In this document: positions 62,408 to 64,000 of the stretch, piece by piece | How the letters are laid out: every line of letters starts with the position of its first letter | How positions within the stretch are numbered: the first letter of the stretch is position 1 | Assembly: GCA_017551515.1 (NCBI GenBank) | Contig: JAFZLK010000017.1 | Span: 1 to 64,000, forward strand | Length of the DNA stretch: 64,000 bases | Reading direction: 5' to 3' | Origin: Bacteroidales bacterium | Lineage (GTDB): Bacteria > Bacteroidota > Bacteroidia > Bacteroidales > ML635J-15 | Program-made: the position numbers and the translations under genes | Notes under the pieces: generated by a model | Seen by the model: only the letters and a program-made list of their open reading frames with translations | What the model was told of the DNA's origin: nothing | Database searches by the model: none

Positions 62408-62905
62408 TTAGCAAAATAACCATTCATACAGACCTGCTCCGACAAGACATGGAATGAGACCGATGAGCATGCCCCAACAAGACTGCACAAAGTGGTACTT
62501 TTTCTGATGATATGCTTCGTCCATGTGCTCCGTACCAGGCAGACGGACTGATTTCATGTTGGCAAACAACACCCAGTCCAAGAAGAAGCAGTCGTACCAG
62601 TCGATAAACAGCCACATTCCATAGCCTACAGCCAAGGCAGACAAGAAATTGTAAGCACCTGCCCACCAAACTACTACAAGCAATAATACTAATGCTATAA
62701 GCAGTGCCATGCCTTTTTTCAGCAGTACCGTTGGCGTGAAAAACTTTGAAGGAATTCGCTCGTGAGTCTTGAAATACTCCTCTTGAATGTCCTCAGGATA
62801 GTCGGCAATCCACCAAACCGGGTTCTTCACCAACGGAATTAGTATCATTGCGGTGAAGGCGATAGTTAGAATCACCGTTTCAATAATGATAATTGTCCAA
62901 TTCAT
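62408..62905 (-). CDS. Small integral membrane protein of unknown function
   Basis: The 165-residue product has about four membrane helices: IIIIETVILTIAFTAMILIPL, GMALLIALVLLLVVVWWAG, NFLSALAVGYGMWLFIDWYDC (a charged, aromatic-rich one) and CWGMLIGLIPCLVGAGLYEWL. Between helices 1 and 2 is NPVWWIADYPEDIQEEYF. It resembles uncharacterised small membrane proteins found beside flavodoxin-like genes. Start at 62905 is chosen since the longer frame (63070) would run into the flavodoxin gene; ATG follows that gene's stop by one base, so the two are coupled. Confidence 0.7.
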   Translation of the reverse strand: MNWTIIIIETVILTIAFTAMILIPLVKNPVWWIADYPEDIQEEYFKTHERIPSKFFTPTVLLKKGMALLIALVLLLVVVWWAGAYNFLSALAVGYGMWLFIDWYDCFFLDWVLFANMKSVRLPGTEHMDEAYHQKKYHFVQSCWGMLIGLIPCLVGAGLYEWLFC

Positions 62906-62906
62906 A

Positions 62907-63440
62907 TCAAATGTTCTTTCCCATTTTGTATGCTTCGTCAAACGCTGATGTTTCGCGGATTGCACCCTTATCGCTGGCACCTCCGCCATACACGCGTCCG
63001 CAACGGCGAATATTGTCGAAGCAGTCGGCAAAACCTTCCATTGCATCGAAGGCACGACCGATTTGTGCATTGTCGTTCTCGGCAGCGGTTATCATATAGT
63101 AGAAATCCTTGTCCTTCATGCGTCCGTACAAGGGGTTCATGCGGTCGATAAAAGTCTTTAACTGTGCCGAAACAGAATAGTAATACACTGGCGATGAGAA
63201 GCATATCACATCTGCCTCAAGCATCTTGGGATGAATGCTGTTGGCATCGTCCTGCTGGAAACACTTGCCAGTCTTAATGCAACTCATGCAACCAATGCAG
63301 TATCCGAGTTTCAGGTCACGGATATAAATGGTTTCGACACTATGACCAGCCTCTTCGGCTCCCTTGGCAAACTGTTGCGCGAGAATATCACTGTTGCCAT
63401 CCTTGCGCGGACTTCCGCAGATAATAAGCACTTTTTTCAT
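62907..63440 (-). CDS. Flavodoxin-fold NAD(P)H-dependent reductase / iron-sulfur flavoprotein
   Basis: The 177 residues have the flavodoxin-like FMN phosphate loop CGSPRKDGNSDILA (8-21), then C-x2-C-x2-C-x5-C in YCIGCMSCIKTGKC (Cys48, 51, 54, 60), as in iron-sulfur flavoproteins of the NADPH-dependent FMN reductase family, and FSSPVYYYSVSAQLKTFIDR (about 81-100) for the isoalloxazine ring. It transfers electrons in the cytosol; the partner is unknown. It is followed by the membrane-protein gene with a one-base gap. Confidence 0.9.
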   Translation of the reverse strand: MKKVLIICGSPRKDGNSDILAQQFAKGAEEAGHSVETIYIRDLKLGYCIGCMSCIKTGKCFQQDDANSIHPKMLEADVICFSSPVYYYSVSAQLKTFIDRMNPLYGRMKDKDFYYMITAAENDNAQIGRAFDAMEGFADCFDNIRRCGRVYGGGASDKGAIRETSAFDEAYKMGKNI

Positions 63441-63569
63441 ACTCGATAATTTTGTGGTGCAATATTACGATTATTTTTTCTTTATTATCTGCAACTTTCA
63501 TAAAAACATTAGTTACTTGTGGAATTTTCAATATAAAACAATTTTTCCATTTTTTACCTCAAAAAATCG

Positions 63570-63577
63570 TATCTTTG
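63570..63577 (+). promoter_or_regulatory. -7 box of the AAA-ATPase-like gene
   Basis: TATCTTTG matches TAnnTTTG and is followed by CAG; it is 34 bp before the ATG at 63612. The 171-bp divergent gap otherwise is AT-rich. Confidence 0.55.
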
Positions 63578-63611
63578 CAGTCGGATTTTTCTTGAGAAAG
63601 AATACAGAGAT

Positions 63612-64000
63612 ATGAATTCAATCGCCAATAAGATTCTCCCTGTCGGAGTCCAAAACTTTGAATCGCTGATTCGCGATGGATATATGTATGTGGACAAGAC
63701 GGAACAGATCTGGCGTTTGACACACTTTGGACGACATTATTTCTTGGCACGTCCGCGCCGATTCGGGAAAAGTTTGTTGCTCTCTACCATTGAAGCCTAT
63801 TTCGAAGGCAAAAAGGAACTTTTTAAGGGTTTGTACATTTATGGCGAAGAAAAAGAATGGACACGCCATCCCATCTTCCATATTGATTTAAGTCCTGAAA
63901 ACTACTTGTCAACAGACATTTTGAAGTCCCGCTTGGATTGGTATCTTTCTCAATGGGAAGCCATTTACGGAAAAGAAGATGTGGAGCGTTCACTTTCTGC
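63612..64000 (+). CDS. AAA-ATPase-like protein, 3' end outside window
   Basis: The frame is open from ATG 63612 to the edge (129 codons, incomplete). The sequence NSIANKILPVGVQNFESLIRDGYMYVDKTEQIW and FLARPRRFGKSLLLSTIEAYFEG is typical of the AAA-ATPase_like (PF09820) family, with RRFGKSLLLS as a Walker-A-like loop. Members usually end in a DUF1703 nuclease-type (PD-(D/E)XK) domain, which would lie beyond the window. They occur as many paralogues in Bacteroidota genomes; their role is unknown, though a mobile or defence link has been suggested by context. It has its own promoter. Confidence 0.85.
   Translation, partial: MNSIANKILPVGVQNFESLIRDGYMYVDKTEQIWRLTHFGRHYFLARPRRFGKSLLLSTIEAYFEGKKELFKGLYIYGEEKEWTRHPIFHIDLSPENYLSTDILKSRLDWYLSQWEAIYGKEDVERSLS

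Noticed and set aside
62906..63070. Upstream start of the small membrane protein (220 residues)
   Set aside because: It would overlap the flavodoxin-like gene; the ATG at 62905 gives a proper first helix.

Overview
The window comes from a Bacteroidota chromosome, most likely an uncultured member of the order Bacteroidales. Evidence: several secreted proteins end in type IX secretion (T9SS) sorting domains; BACON, C10-peptidase, cleaved-adhesin and SprB-like modules are abundant; gldF/gldG are present; most convincing promoters match the Bacteroidota -7 box TAnnTTTG; and few genes have a Shine-Dalgarno sequence. No rRNA, tRNA or CRISPR array was found.

Layout. (1) 1-14220, minus: the first 4,740 codons of a giant modular surface adhesin whose 3' end lies outside the window. 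(2) 14605-22553, minus: an outer-membrane barrel/propeller protein, an EamA-type transporter, dnaA, a LuxE-like protein and a secreted protein of unknown function; AT-rich, DnaA-box-like sites lie near dnaA. (3) 22766-27044, plus: a MORN/YwqK-repeat protein, a four-helix-bundle protein bracketed by inverted GTTTC-hairpin arrays, and glycyl-tRNA synthetase. (4) 27122-27390: a MITE-like element. (5) 27449-39759, minus: two secreted C10 (streptopain/interpain-like) proteases with T9SS tails, one carrying 21 InlB-type repeats. (6) 40360-43968, plus: gldF, gldG and a DUF4340 gene. (7) 44040-53707, minus: queG with an unknown gene, then a TetR-led operon with an RND/MFP/TolC tripartite exporter. (8) 53802-58351, minus: lipoprotein, M43 metalloprotease and T9SS cargo genes. 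(9) 58352-61078: an accessory patch with a palindromic element interrupting a small gene and an AlbA_2/ATPase gene flanked by ~120-bp direct repeats. (10) 61079-64000: ClbS-like, flavodoxin-like and unknown genes, and the start of an AAA-ATPase-like gene.

How the genes fit together. The dominant theme is surface and secreted proteins using T9SS: the proteases, the M43 protease, the S74-domain protein and probably the giant adhesin are its cargo. Housekeeping genes (dnaA, glyQS, queG) sit between these accessory blocks.

The strongest candidates for something undescribed are: a 5' leader shared by the two C10 protease genes, with one stem conserved by compensatory changes and a loop that can pair with sequence just before the start codon (a candidate pseudoknot regulator); a dispersed family of GTTTC-spaced mini-hairpins whose stems covary; the AlbA_2 gene framed by long direct repeats; and a MITE-like palindrome that has truncated and re-ended a small gene. 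All are read by eye, without database searches.
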